Assembly (NCBI RefSeq): GCF_052857255.1
Contig: NC_135505.1
Location: forward strand, 64,965,149 to 65,029,148
Source: Amblyomma americanum
Lineage: Eukaryota > Arthropoda > Arachnida > Ixodida > Ixodidae
Direction: 5' to 3'
Length of the DNA: 64,000 bases
Part shown: piece after piece, positions 43,461 to 54,795 of the stretch
Position numbering within the stretch: the first letter of the stretch is position 1
How the letters are laid out: each line of letters starts with the position of its first letter
The notes under the pieces: generated by a model
What the model was told of the DNA's origin: nothing
What the model saw: only the letters and a program-made list of their open reading frames with translations
Database searches by the model: none
Program-made: the position numbers and the translations under genes

Positions 43461-43801
43461 CATTTATGCTCTTACTAAGCAGACTTAGTGCAGTCCTGCA
43501 ATTTTTTTTACTCCACCTTGCACAAGTATTCCCATTTGCGTATATCGCGTTACGAGCTTTATCCCCGCTATTCACCTGGAACTACTACTTAATTCCACTG
43601 TGCTTATTTTCCTTAAAGGAAAATTATCTCGGTACCACTTGGTGTTTGCCAAAGTGTTCCTCGGGAGCCTGTTTTTGTAGCTTGCAAAGCATATCAGGAG
43701 CGCGCTTAGTTACCGCCTGGCGGCTATAGACGTTGAAATGATTTTGTGAACTTTGACATAATTCAATTGCCTGTGACCTGCTGCACCTCCACAACTGGAG
43801 A

Positions 43802-44530
43802 GATCCAAATAGTGGAGAGGCTCGTTCACGTTATCTGCATTGTCGAAGATAAGACTGTTAGTCCTTTCGCATCTCCAACAACAACGATCCAAAGAACGCA
43901 GAGACGCATTCAGGTTATCCGCACTGTCGAAGACTGTCCTTTCGCTGCTCTAGGCACAAAGATCCAAATAATGGAGAGACGCATTCAGGTTATCTGCATT
44001 GTCGAAGATAAGACTGTTTGTCCTTTCGCAGCTCTAGGGGCCAAGATCCAAATAACGCAGAGACGCGTTTAGGTTATCCGCATTGTCGAAGACATGACTG
44101 TTAGTCCTTTCGCAGCTCCAGCAACAGCGATACAAATAACATAGAGACGCGTTCAGGATATCCGCCCTGTCGAAGACTGTCCTTTCGCAGCTCTAGGGGC
44201 AAAGATGCAAGTAATGCAGAGACGCGTTCAGGTTATCTACATTTTTGAGGATAAGACTGTTAGTCCTTTCGCAGCTCCAATAACAACGATCCAACTAACG
44301 TAGAGACGAGTTCAATCTGCACTGTTGAATACTGTTTGTCCTTTTGCAGCTCTAGGCACGAAGATCCAAATAATGCAGAGACTCATTCAGGTTATCTGCA
44401 TTGTCGAAGATAAGACTGTTTATCTTTTCGCAGCTTCAGGGACCAAGATCCAAATAATGCAGAGACGCGTTCAGGCTCTCCGCATTGTCGAAGGCAAGAC
44501 TGTTAGCCCTTTCGCAGCTCTAGGGACAGG
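43802..44530 (+). repeat. 84/75-bp tandem minisatellite, nine units
   Basis: Units begin GATCCAAATAA and start at 43802, 43886, 43961, 44045, 44129, 44204, 44288, 44363 and 44447. Their lengths are 84, 75, 84, 84, 75, 84, 75, 84 and 84. All are multiples of three. One frame reads through most units (IQIMQRRIQVICIVEDKTVC, PFAALGTK). It is broken by TAG where other units have CAG (44070-44072 and in units 5 and 7). The 75-bp units lack 9 bases in the KTV segment. It could be a decayed repeat protein or a pure minisatellite. Confidence 0.85.
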
Positions 44531-45365
44531 TTTTGCTATTAAAGAAGTTTAAGTGCCGTAAATCATGCATGTTTCCCGCCTCCCACGATGCGGTATAAGA
44601 TCCCAATAATTAGCATAATGAGCCGGAGTTTTACAACCGGCACATGAAATTAATCCGGATTGCTCTACTGCGGTGACTTTACCTTTAATAGCCCATGGGC
44701 TCCTTCGTGACGCTGAACCCGACACACTTGCCTACCATCGCGTTTAAAAGGTTAACTGCAACGCGCCACCTGACAGGTGCCGTGTTGGCAATTAGTAGCA
44801 GAGCGAAACTCCACCAGCCACAGAGAGAGCAGAGGAATTGACAACCTGCAGGTGACAGCTAGAAAGATCCCGGCTAGCAGCGTACACTATCTTCATAGCT
44901 AGCAGCGTAACACGGTCCAATTTTAAGGCGAAAGCGTTTAATGGCTCATACTGTCGTCCGTCCGTTCGCAGAGGGTGTCACACGTTTAACTCGGGAACTA
45001 AAGATAGCAGAAAAAGAATGGATGCTTAAGATAGAGGAGAAAAAATGAACCTAAAAGCCAAGTTTGATGACTGTAGAATACTTAGTTTTTTATATATACG
45101 CAAAAATATCCAGATTGCGTCGAAATAGCGCGGACATCGATACAGACACGGGAACGGTGTGACGTCACAGCCACCGTACGTCGTCACGGCATTGTGAAAG
45201 TTGTCACAGAATGGCCGCCTTTCACCTCTCAACACTTTAGTTGCCAAAACGTCTCGTAATTTTCATCGCACAACTACGTCTTTCAGCTGGTGCATTCAAT
45301 CCTGAGGTGTTCTCGCAGCACCAAGTTTGGCACAGGTCCTGTTAAAATAGCTTTGAGCAATACTC
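44531..45365. other. no gene; CpG-bearing repeat-like sequence
   Basis: AAGGCGAAAGCGTTTAATGG (44932) and GTGACGTCACAG (45160) occur. Nothing codes convincingly. Confidence 0.35.
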
Positions 45366-45367
45366 AT

Positions 45368-45587
45368 CCGCCGTGGTGGCTCGGCTGCTGACCGGAAATG
45401 GGCGGGTCCGATCCCGGCCGCAGCGGTCGAATTTCAATGGAGGCGAAGTTCTCGAGGTCCGTGCACTATGCGATGTCAGTGCACGATAAAGAAGCCCTGG
45501 TGGCCACAATTTCCGGAACTTTTCACTACGGCGACCCTCATAGCCTTACTCAATTTCGAACGTGAAACCCCATAAACCATACATTAT
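45368..45587 (+). mobile_element. family-2 SINE
   Basis: It has the head CCGCCGTGGTGGCTCGGC (shortened), the B box GGTCCGATCCCGGCCGC, GTCGAATTTCAATGGAGGCG, GATGTCAGTGCACG, and the end GAACGTGAAACCCCATAAAC. Confidence 0.8.
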
Positions 45588-45952
45588 GAGTATTGTGACT
45601 GATATGTCAAAGAATAGCCATACCGGCTACGTATTCAGGGCCCTTTGAAATTTGAAAACTTCACGCCTACAGTGCCCTTTGCCAAACATTTGACGTCGAT
45701 TAAGATTACTGCCAAAAGTGGGCGAGGTTTTTCAACGTGCTTCACCACTGGAGGCGTGTTAAGAATAATACCCTCTCCGTGCTCTTACGATCATAGCCAT
45801 ACCAATTGGGTGACAATATATCCACCCCTAAATACTGCCTATCTACCCACACACCCCAGCCCTGCTCCCTACAATTGACTCACAGAAGTGTTGTGGGGGA
45901 AATTATAGCAGTGGCTTATTAGGTCAACCCTTATTTTTGGCCATTTTTACAG

Positions 45953-46044
45953 GATCGGCGTTTTTATTTCTGGATGTGGTACCTGGGCAGAATGCGATTT
46001 CTGACCCAGCCTGGGATTAGAGCGCCTGTGGCTGAAACTCTTCG
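45953..46044 (+). CDS. candidate internal exon
   Basis: The acceptor CCATTTTTACAG and donor CG/GTGAGT bound 92 bases that are open in only one frame: DRRFYFWMWYLGRMRFL then TQPGIRAPVAETLR. The high content of aromatic residues and good splice consensus make it worth noting. No family is recognised and no neighbour exon is proven. Confidence 0.35.
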
Positions 46045-46860
46045 GTGAGTTTGCTTCTACTTCTATTTTGTCGGCTAGTGGCGTCTTTTTCTAGGTCCCA
46101 GAAAACGGTTCATAATTACGAAACCGTAAGATTCACACTCGGAAAGTTTCCGTGACCACCTGGCACCTAGTAAATAATAGGATTTGAAAAAAAATCCTTT
46201 GTTCGTGAGCGCTCTCTTCAGCCGGAGAAAAACGTTGAAGCAGAACTAAGTGCCCGTTCCGTAGTTTTAGCCCGCGTAGACTTGTATGTAGATTGTATGT
46301 TGTATGTAGATTTTTTAAATGCACTACCAATTTTTGTGTAATGCTAAGCTATGCTGTGAGATATCAAGCTTCTTGGTAGTGAAGGCATGCTTTTTTCATT
46401 CTCTCTTCTCATTTATCCAAGGCAGACTGGTCGCAACGTTCAGTTTAATACCTAGCTAGACATTGGAGCAAGGCACAATGACAGGAATTAATGAAAACCT
46501 GCGCATATATTATTCAAATTGATGTGCACTATTTCAGCCAGCTCATATTTCAGTGTGGTTGTGGCAGACATTGTGACTCTTCGCAAAGAATGTAAATGGG
46601 TGCATTACATAAAATCAGTTCATTTCTTTCGTCATTGGCTAGCTCATCGTTTTTTTTTACTTTTTACGTCCAAAGTTAGTTCTTAAAGCAGTAGACAATT
46701 TCCTCTCTTGTCATTCATGGCATTGCTACAGCCACTGACAGCTGTCACTGTTGATGTATTTATTTGCAGTTGCCAGCTGCCAGCATCTATTGGGACATGC
46801 GTGCTTCCTGCCTTCGTCTGTGCAATCCCTCATGAGGCGTTCATGGTACTTATTCTTTTT
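46045..46860. other. no gene seen
   Basis: This is AT-rich, intron-like sequence without assigned elements. Confidence 0.45.
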
Positions 46861-47136
46861 CAGTGATGCATATTTTAGCTGCCTATTTAGAAAAATATTT
46901 TCAACATAGGCTTGAAACTAGGTTTAGAAATGCATGCAAACTCTACATGCACTTCACAGCAGTACCTCAGCTGATATTTACACGACCTGTAGACTTGTCA
47001 GTGATGCATATTTTAGCTGCCTATTTAGAAAAATATTTTCAACATAGGCTTGAAACTAGGTTTAGAAATGCATGCAAACTCTACATGCACTTCACAGCAG
47101 TACCTCAGCTGATATTTACACGACCTGTAGACTTGT
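46861..47136 (+). repeat. perfect 138-bp tandem duplication
   Basis: 46861-46998 and 46999-47136 are identical base for base in my comparison. The unit is 46 codons long, so an open frame runs through both. That frame has no recognisable domain. Confidence 0.95.
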
Positions 47137-49095
47137 ACAAAATATAACCGCTCATGTAGCTCTTGACGCAGCTGCTGTCAACATAAAGGTGATTTGACAC
47201 TGTACACCTGTTGCCTGTTATGCATATGTGTCCTCGAAAAGGACCTATGTGTTCATTTATCCATTAAAAACATTGTGCTCTAAAATGATAGTTTACCAGT
47301 ATTTCTGATACAGAGACCAAATTGTCAGTGAGTAATGTAACATTGCATGATGACACCAGTCCTTGTATGGCATAGCATCCTTGCAATGCAGTGGGAAAGC
47401 TGCTGTCAACACAGATTTTTTGCTGGTTTATTGCCACAGCATATGGTTATACTGCAGTTTGTACCTCTACCTTCGTGAAACTGAATCTGAAAAATTTTAA
47501 AATGAGTTGAAGGTAATTTAAGAGTAACTTTCTCACATTTTGGTGGACACTTGAACCGTGAAGTAAAAGAGGGATATAAAAGAGATTTAAAGAAGTGCCA
47601 TAGCGGAGGGCTGACGCCCTTGTTAGATGCCCCTCTTTAGTTAAACATATCTCGCAATTAACACATTTGGTGCAAAGCAAACATGGGACTTGCACGCTCA
47701 TGAGCACCCTCATGTAAGGAAAACGAAGTGCCAATGTTGCCGTACTTTAGGCTTGTTCTTAAACGCGCAGCTAACTGCTGCTCAAAGCTGAGAGCAAAAA
47801 TGTCTCCTTTTCCTCATATGCAGTCCACGGTGCTGGTGCCTTTGCAATGGTGGTTGACATTGAGTCACATGATGCGCAGCCCGTTCCTGGAGATAGTGAT
47901 TTTGTCTGTAGTGTGAATCTGCCGTTAAAATTAGTGCGGAACAATGGTTCTCCAGTTCATCTTAGGTAACCGTATCCTGTGCTACCTGCTACCACCCTTT
48001 TTCCGCAATTTTCCTAATATTATTTGGCCACCTGATTTCCACCCATTCGTGCATTTACCTACTCTTGGAATCATCCAGTGTTTCAGTGTGGTATTGCTTA
48101 TATCTTCTCTGCATTACACATGCATTGCACTTCCTCTTTTTCCGGTTTAGTCAAGATATCTATGTTTCTGTTTCTTGCATGAGCAGCTGTGCTCTTGCTG
48201 TTTAGAGGAGAGGGGTACCGAATTTTAAACACAATTTTAATTTTTTTAAAGTCGTAAACAGGCACCTTCTAGAAAGTTTCAATCAGAGGGACTGAGTGCA
48301 ACATAATATTGGCCTACCTAGGAGTCACTTCAAACTTTCACCCACATTAAAATAAAACCAGGGGTGCAGCCTCAAATATTGAAACGTCGTTGAAATCGCC
48401 TCTCAACAGTCACTGCTTGCTACTGATGCTGATGGGGTCCTGTGGGCTTGCTAGCAGAATCTGTTGTCATAGCACCAGTCGGTCACACACATAAAACCTC
48501 TGTGGTCACTCTAGAAGGACTACAGCAGCACTAATGATGGCTAGGTATTGAGTGGTGTGAAAGGCTTTGTAACAAGCGATGCTGACGAGAGACTGAAAGG
48601 CGCCAAGCCAAGGCTTGGCAGAAAGCTGCCGAGCGAAATCTTCTCACCGACGAGACAACAAACTGAGTATCCTCTATCGTCTTTGTCAGTATGTCAAGCG
48701 GAAAGAATAACGAAATACATTGCATGTGTTCATGTGTGAACACTGACTAGAAATAAACACCACATTACAGTGCCAGCCTCCTTCTGTGAAGAGAAAGCCT
48801 AGTGAGTACGTCTGTGTGATAATGATTGTAAAAAGCGAATTCTTAAGTCCTAGCGTATGAAGTTTGTCATTAGTGTATTTTTGGCAGCAGTGACCTGAAT
48901 TTAGTGGTTGCTTACTGCACAGAATACATAGAGTGAACTAGATGTGACAATGCTAGATGAGGTGACCCTATCTGTCTAGCAATGAACTGGTTTGGGAAAC
49001 GCAGACTTGTGGAGAACGGCGTAGTTACATCTGATTTCGTGATGTTATTGCTGTATTATCAGTGATGAGGAATTTTAATTCATGACTGATGATAT
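47137..49095. other. no gene; one decayed SINE piece
   Basis: 47540-47611 (GGTGGACACTTGAACCGTGA, AGTGCCATAGCGGAGGGCT) is a decayed minus-strand Ruka-like fragment. The rest is AT-rich and unassigned. Confidence 0.45.
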
Positions 49096-49099
49096 AAAT

Positions 49100-49330
49100 A
49101 CTCAGTGCGCAAATGAAAAGAGCTAAAATACTCAACAACCTGGAAAGAGAACATTTTACAATAGGCAGTGACGTAGTGCAAGTGGTAACAGAGTACATCT
49201 AGGCCAGGTCATCTGCACCTCTGAGCCAGGTCACGCACAAATGCAGAGCATTTGAGAGAAATGGTTGCAAGTAGACTAGGGTTGAAGGCCTTTGGCATGC
49301 ACGCAGAAGTTACAAACAGCACCTTGGAGT
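49100..49330 (+). mobile_element. RTE LINE fragment
   Basis: AKILNNLEREHFTIGSDVVQ followed by VTEY and a stop parallels NSLAREQRFTIGSEVLEMV at 38.95 kb. The sequence then decays into short pieces. Confidence 0.55.
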
Positions 49331-49689
49331 ATTCTCAATAGGAAAAATTTTAAACTGCGTCGCTGCTGCAAATTTGTCGGGCAAAAAGTGGTGCACTTAA
49401 ATGTTTAAAATAGCGAATAGTGCGGTGAACCACTCAAAGAAAAATCACGCGGTTAATGCTAAGAAATGGAGGAGAGAGTTCCGTGAGTGTGCAATAAATT
49501 CGAATCAAAATCTGAGCTGAAATCTCAAATAGAATATAAAAACTAAAACCTCATCAATGCTCACTCTGTAGTGAACTTTGTAAAGCCTGTTAGTCACCAC
49601 TTTTTTGCATGTCACCCCATCAATACAACGTTCCTAATAGCCTTAGTAACTTTGGTTTGTTAAACCCAAATAAACTAAACTAAGCATGC

Positions 49690-49815
49690 CACCCCAGATG
49701 GGATCCGCGGTAATGGTACTCAGCTGCTCAACCAAAAGATGCAGGTTCAATTCCTGCTGCAAGGGTCGAGGTTTGATGCAGACGAAATGCTAGAGGTGCA
49801 GAAACTGTAATGTTA
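49690..49815 (+). mobile_element. family-2 SINE, decayed
   Basis: Degenerate head and B box (GCAGGTTCAATTCCTGCTGC), then GACGAAATGCTAGAGGTGC. It is truncated after about 125 bases. Confidence 0.5.
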
Positions 49816-50975
49816 GCATACTTAAAGATTTATCCATTTCTCTAATATCTAACATAGCCTGCACCGCTTTGTAGTTTTGAACCTCGTAAAACCAAGCAAA
49901 TTTATTGGCTACATAATTTCTGAAATTTTTTGTAAATTTATAATTACTTTCTAAACATCAACAATTTTCTGCACCTCTTTTCCTTCATCTTTGCCTCTAT
50001 TTTCCCCCTTCCTCTCTGAGTAGCAGGTCAGTTGTTTTGAATGCCAGCTAAATATTGTTTTTCATTTCACTAGAAAAACTCTCTCTTGCTCTATTGCTTT
50101 GTTAGTTATATCTGCAGTATATTATTAGGCAGAAATATGTGAATCTTAGATCCAAGAGCTATGGCCTGAATAGTAAGTTCTATATTCAAATATAGTCTCT
50201 TTTATATTCAACCATACTTACATTACTATTATGCTATCTATGCAGACTTCTTTTGTAATGGGCTACCTGGCACAGAGGTGCTGTGACCTGCAGCGGTAAA
50301 CATCTTCTCAAGGCAAACTTCTCAGTTACATGCACAAATTATGCAAGCTCATGCACTTGTGAGGCTCATAAACTTGCATTTGTTTTCAGAACCTTCGCTG
50401 TGATGCACTGACTCACTAGAATATACAGCAAATCTTCACTCCAATTAGATCTGCATAGTATAGTGCGACATTCATGTATTCAAGTTTTGCTTGAGGGAAA
50501 GTCCACTGTCCTCAAATGAGTGCACGGCAGCTTGTTTTTATGAACCAAAGTGTTTGCAGGTGATTTATAGATTGTTAGCTGGCAAAAATAAAGCAAGGGT
50601 GGCAGTGTTTCGTAATGTCCACAGGGTATTCTTGCAAACTCCAGTATGCTTGTCATTACTTTCTTTTCATGCAACATAGTCTTCCCTTCTCACTCATGTT
50701 TGAAAAAAATGCTGCACACTTCACCACTGTAAAATTGCGGGCCATTGTGCTTCTCCACAAAATGATATCTGGCTGCAGCTGTAGTTGTGGCATGGAAAAT
50801 TGACTAAGCTATACTTACACCTATTCGTACTGATAAAAGCCACTTGCACGCCACACAAATGCGCTGATCGTACAACATCCAGCAGTTTTGTTGTGGAGAG
50901 TGCAGTGCTAAAATGAAGATAACGATAAAGCAGAAAATATAGTTTGCCAGATGCATCAAGAATGCAGAATTTTTA
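49816..50975. other. no gene seen
   Basis: AT-rich, intron-like sequence. Confidence 0.45.
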
Positions 50976-50979
50976 GAAA

Positions 50980-51697
50980 TAAAATTTTGGGACGCTCCTC
51001 AGTATGTTAAGGAACATTTATACTTCACTAACATCAGGCCAATTATGAAGTATGCCTATGCAGTCTGGGATCCTCTCGTCCGAGCCTATTGTGATATGCT
51101 GGGACGCGTTCGGAATCATGCGGTGTGGTTTGTCACCAACAAATATATTTTTAATTATTCAAATAACAGTATCAAGCAGGACCTCAACCGAGACTCTCTG
51201 GAGGAGCACCGTTTAGGCATATAGTGAATTCCTTTGCCGCATTTATTTCAAGGAAACTATTATTAACCCCGAAACTTATTTGCTGCCACCTCATTTGGTA
51301 TCCAGAAGGCACAACCATGGCTAGAAAATACATGAGATAAAATGCTGTACTATTGTGTTCAAACTGTTTTTCTTTCCGCATGCCATCAATGAATGTTGTA
51401 AGCTACCTCAATATATCATTGAATGCCAGTCCGAGGCAAAGTTCAGAGCGCTATTTTCGGATTTGTGATGTGCACGCATGCTGAGCTGCTGTTTTCTGCT
51501 TTCCTCTCCTTGTCCTTCTTTGAACATTTGACTGATGTGAATGTGCGGTTGACGCTCTTTTTTATCATCTGCCATAGATTCTTTCCCATCCTGTACAAAA
51601 GGTTGGCACATGCTATAGGATTTATTGTGTACGTATGTATTCTTCCTGCAGTTTTGCCTTCGTGGCGCTGCAGAAATCTAAATAAATAAATAAACAG
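50980..51697 (+). mobile_element. CR1/L2-type LINE, 3' end
   Basis: The frame RSAPQYVKEHLYFTNIRPIM then KYAYAVWDPLVRAY, VRNHAVWFVTNKY and DSLEEHRLGI is the typical post-RT region of CR1/L2/Jockey-type LINEs (IRP-x-x-EYA-x-x-VWDP and RAARFV-x-x-Y patterns). It ends in the short repeat AAATAAATAAATAAA at 51680-51694, as such LINEs do. The RT core is absent. Confidence 0.75.
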
Positions 51698-52709
51698 CTG
51701 ATGATCTACTAGGACTGCTGGATTCCAAGAGTGAGAAAAGCAGTGGGAGGCCTTGAGTCTTGTAGAATAGTGAAATTTGACCAGTAGCAGACAGAGGTCA
51801 CGCAGCTTGTGTAGGACTGGAAAATGGAGACTTAAGAAGAGGCGACTCAAGTCCACCCATTTGGGCATGTGATGCAATGTGTAGGGCCCTACATTTCTGA
51901 GTAAAACCTGGTTTCTCCCTACTGTTGCATTCCAGAAAGATTCCTAAAGATCAGATTCAACCCAATCTTTGCGCAAATGTGCCTGTAAGAAAGTGTGGTT
52001 TGAAGGTGCACAGAGCTGAAAAACTGCCGGAGTGTAGTGGATGTCAGATATTTCTTCTAACAAATTTTTAAACAGTTCTCGTTACTTTATTTATCTCTTA
52101 ATGCTTATTGTTTACGTGTTGCTTAATATTTCTGGATAAATTGAAAACTGGATGTACTGACTGGTATTTATACGCAATAATTATACCCATAATTATGAAG
52201 CCATGTTGGAAGGTAGGTGTGCATTTGTTATGTGTGCCTGAATTTCAGTGATTGTTTCCGCAAAGTGATTGTTTCCGAACTGCAAAATAGAGGACAGGTG
52301 CCTGCTGTGCGAGTTTTTTGCAATGGAGTGAAAGTAACTGGAGCAGCATTTGTTACTGTGTCGCCCAGCCAAAAGTTCTCCCACAGTACGACTAAGCTTC
52401 TCAATACCTATGGCTAAAGCTCGAACCAATGGTTGCCCTTTCCGAGGTTTTCTGCATTAACCAATCCAAGGCCAAGGACTCAGAGCTAACAAGCATTTGA
52501 AACCATAGAACTATACACAGTAGTGCTGGGACTGTGCAGCAAGTCAGTTTTAACGAGTTCACGATAAACGTGGTTTACTGTAGAAAGCTAGTGTGAAAAA
52601 ATAGTTGCGCTCACAGAAAACGCTCTTTTTTTCTTAGTCGGTCATTGAAACTGAAAAGAAGCAATGCATATAAATTTGATATCTCGCTGATCCCTCAATT
52701 TTTTTCCAG
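51698..52709. other. intron-like; one weak exon candidate
   Basis: 51936-51985 sits between TTGCATTCCAG and GTAAGA and is open as KIPKDQIQPNLCANVP. It is too short to claim. Confidence 0.3.
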
Positions 52710-52836
52710 CTAAAAACCAAGAGTTGCATGGAAGTTGTGCAAGCCACCAAGTTGCGTGTGATTTGTGCCAGGGACCTGGAGCAGACCCGGAAATTGAATG
52801 GCCAGTGGTATCAACTCAGTAAGACAAGCTATTTCT
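52710..52836 (+). CDS. candidate internal exon
   Basis: The strong acceptor TTTTTTTCCAG and perfect donor GTAAGT (52837) flank 127 bases open in frame 1: LKTKSCMEVVQATKLRVICA, RDLEQTRKLNGQWYQLSK, TSYF. Charged and helical composition would suit a nuclear or coiled-coil protein. No family is recognised. It lies in AT-rich sequence with few recent repeats, as expected of a long tick intron. It is phase-compatible with the candidate at 34705, though about 18 kb away. Confidence 0.45.
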
Positions 52837-53450
52837 GTAAGTACAGTTTTTGGCATTGCATTGCTTAGGGATGCATGCATTAAACTGACTTCTCTGCATC
52901 TGCCCATGCTTCAAGAACAATGAAGTACATGAAAAAAATTTATTGCCGAAAAAAATTTCCGCTTCCGATATGTTTTTTTTTTCAGGAAAGTATTTGCCAT
53001 TTAAAGGGCTCAATATGTTGTGAAAATTTGAAAAAAATACGTGCTTGTTGTTGCCTTTTGTCAAATTTCTCATTCCAGGTCTTTGTTGGCCTGATCTTGT
53101 AGCTCGTTTGCATGAGATTGACTGCTACCTACAGCTCGCTTTTTTGTTGCTTTTTATTGGTTGTCACATTCTTTCCGTGGCAGTGTCATGGAGTTTGTGA
53201 AGTAATCTGATCTGATTTCTGCATTGGCCTGAAGTGCAAGCTTTTGCATGTGGAGCAGGTTTACCTTGCCCCTTGTTTGCTGTAATGGCAGTTTGGCCAT
53301 GAGGGTTAGTCCTTTTTTATTGTGATGCAGTACTTCATGCATAAATTATTAAAGTAAGCACTATTTTTGTAATGAATGAACATTCATTATAGCTGTGGCC
53401 ATTATAAGTGCGCTTGACGTTAAAATGGCCGTCTTCCGGCATTCAGTATT
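52837..53450. other. no gene seen
   Basis: AT-rich sequence. No element was assigned before the Penelope terminus near 53455. Confidence 0.4.
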
Positions 53451-53454
53451 ACAT

Positions 53455-54795
53455 CTAAAAACAAGCCGGAAGACAACACAGGAGAAGAGATGAGCACAAG
53501 ACGATGTGGTCTAACAACTGAAATTTTATTGAAGGAAAGCGGCAAACGAAGACCTGCAAAGAGAAGCACGCGCGCAAAAACCCAAAGCAGTGAGAGGGCA
53601 AAAAACAATCGAAAGGCACTGGCGTACTAGTAAACCATCTAAAAAAACAAATTCATTACAGTGAAGGTTCACCGACAGTTTAGCCATGCACATTTCCTTA
53701 GCCTTACCGATGTAGTCAGTCTCAACTATATCAGGACAGATTTATCACCTCACTAAACCACTGATGTGCCGCGGAAATCAGGCGTGCAAAGAGACAAGAC
53801 GTCCTCCGATTGCATTCATGAGATTCAACGGGGAGTGTCAAGTAAAAATTCGCCTTCCCCTCTATACAGTAAAAGTGCTCTCAGCCAGACAAACATTCAG
53901 ACCTGTGTATGTCTTCCCATAGTAGCTTCAACTACAAGGCAGTGGAGAACAAAAAGCCCTTTTACTTTTACAAGTGATGAACAATTTTTTCTGTCACTGG
54001 ACGATCGCCCGTAGTTGTATGAATACTAGTTGGAACGGTGGCGCAAAGGGCTCGTACCTGTCTTTTAGCTGTCAAGACAACAGCAAAATCATACTTTGGT
54101 GCAACATTCTTGAGACGGAGCGAAATGCTGTGGAGGTAAAATATGGAGGCCGCCTTTTTGTGCTGCTCAACTACGCCAGCATCATGCGAGTATTGTTCCT
54201 TTCCCTCGAGCGAGTGAAAACACACTCTGACAGGTACGCGGGATGGAAAAGTGGGAACCCAGGTGCCATTGGCTTGGAAACTTGCTTCGAGAATGCATTC
54301 TCAACACTGTGATTGCATGACTTCCGTAAAGCGGTCGTGATGCATGCGATTGCCAACCCGTCCTTCGCCAGCCTCTAGTGGTTCGACTCTTAGCTAAGAG
54401 GTTTTCCCGATCTTGGGCTGTGGCGACAACACATGTGGTCATCCGCAAAGCACAGGTCTATAGCAAGAAACTGCAAACGGTTGTGCTTAGTGAAATTCGG
54501 ACGTAAAAGATAGGCTTTGACCGCATGCCTAAAGATTTCTAAAACGTCTTGCGCCAGCTTATCTGAGCCCTCCTTGTGCAAGAAAATCAGCAAGCTAACA
54601 ACATAACGAAATGCTACTATGCCGAGGAATTCCAAACAGGGTTCTGATGAGGTATCGACTCTGGACAGAAAAATGTCGCGGAGGAAAGGTGCGACGAGGC
54701 ACCCTCTGCATACGCCTGATTTCTGATGTAAATACCACATTCCTAACTCACGAAAATGGAGTTCTGTGGAGTTCTAGTTTCTTGTGGACAGCAAC
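53455..54795 (-). pseudogene. Penelope-like element, minus copy
   Basis: The minus strand starts around 54790 within the RT (STELHFREL), then YLHQKSGVCRGCLVAPFLRD, FLSRVD, then FRYVVSLLIFL, where Penelope RTs have YVDD. It goes on with NRLQFLAIDLCF and DHMCCRHSPRSGKPL. Next, in other frames, come CNHSVENAFSKQVSKP and the connector (VAPKYDFAVVLTAKRQV), a decayed GIY-YIG region and a terminal CACAGGAGAAGAGATGAGC-type end. The element would normally encode one RT plus GIY-YIG protein. Loss of both active-site Asp residues and frame changes show it is dead. The 5' end is truncated at the junction with the plus copy. Confidence 0.75.

Noticed and set aside
43170..43463. 97- and 108-codon minus frames with membrane-like sequence
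   Set aside because: They are translations of the A-rich part of repeat family B.
51423..51689. 88-codon plus frame with a hydrophobic profile
   Set aside because: It lies inside the CR1/L2 LINE 3' end, just before its AAAT-repeat tail.
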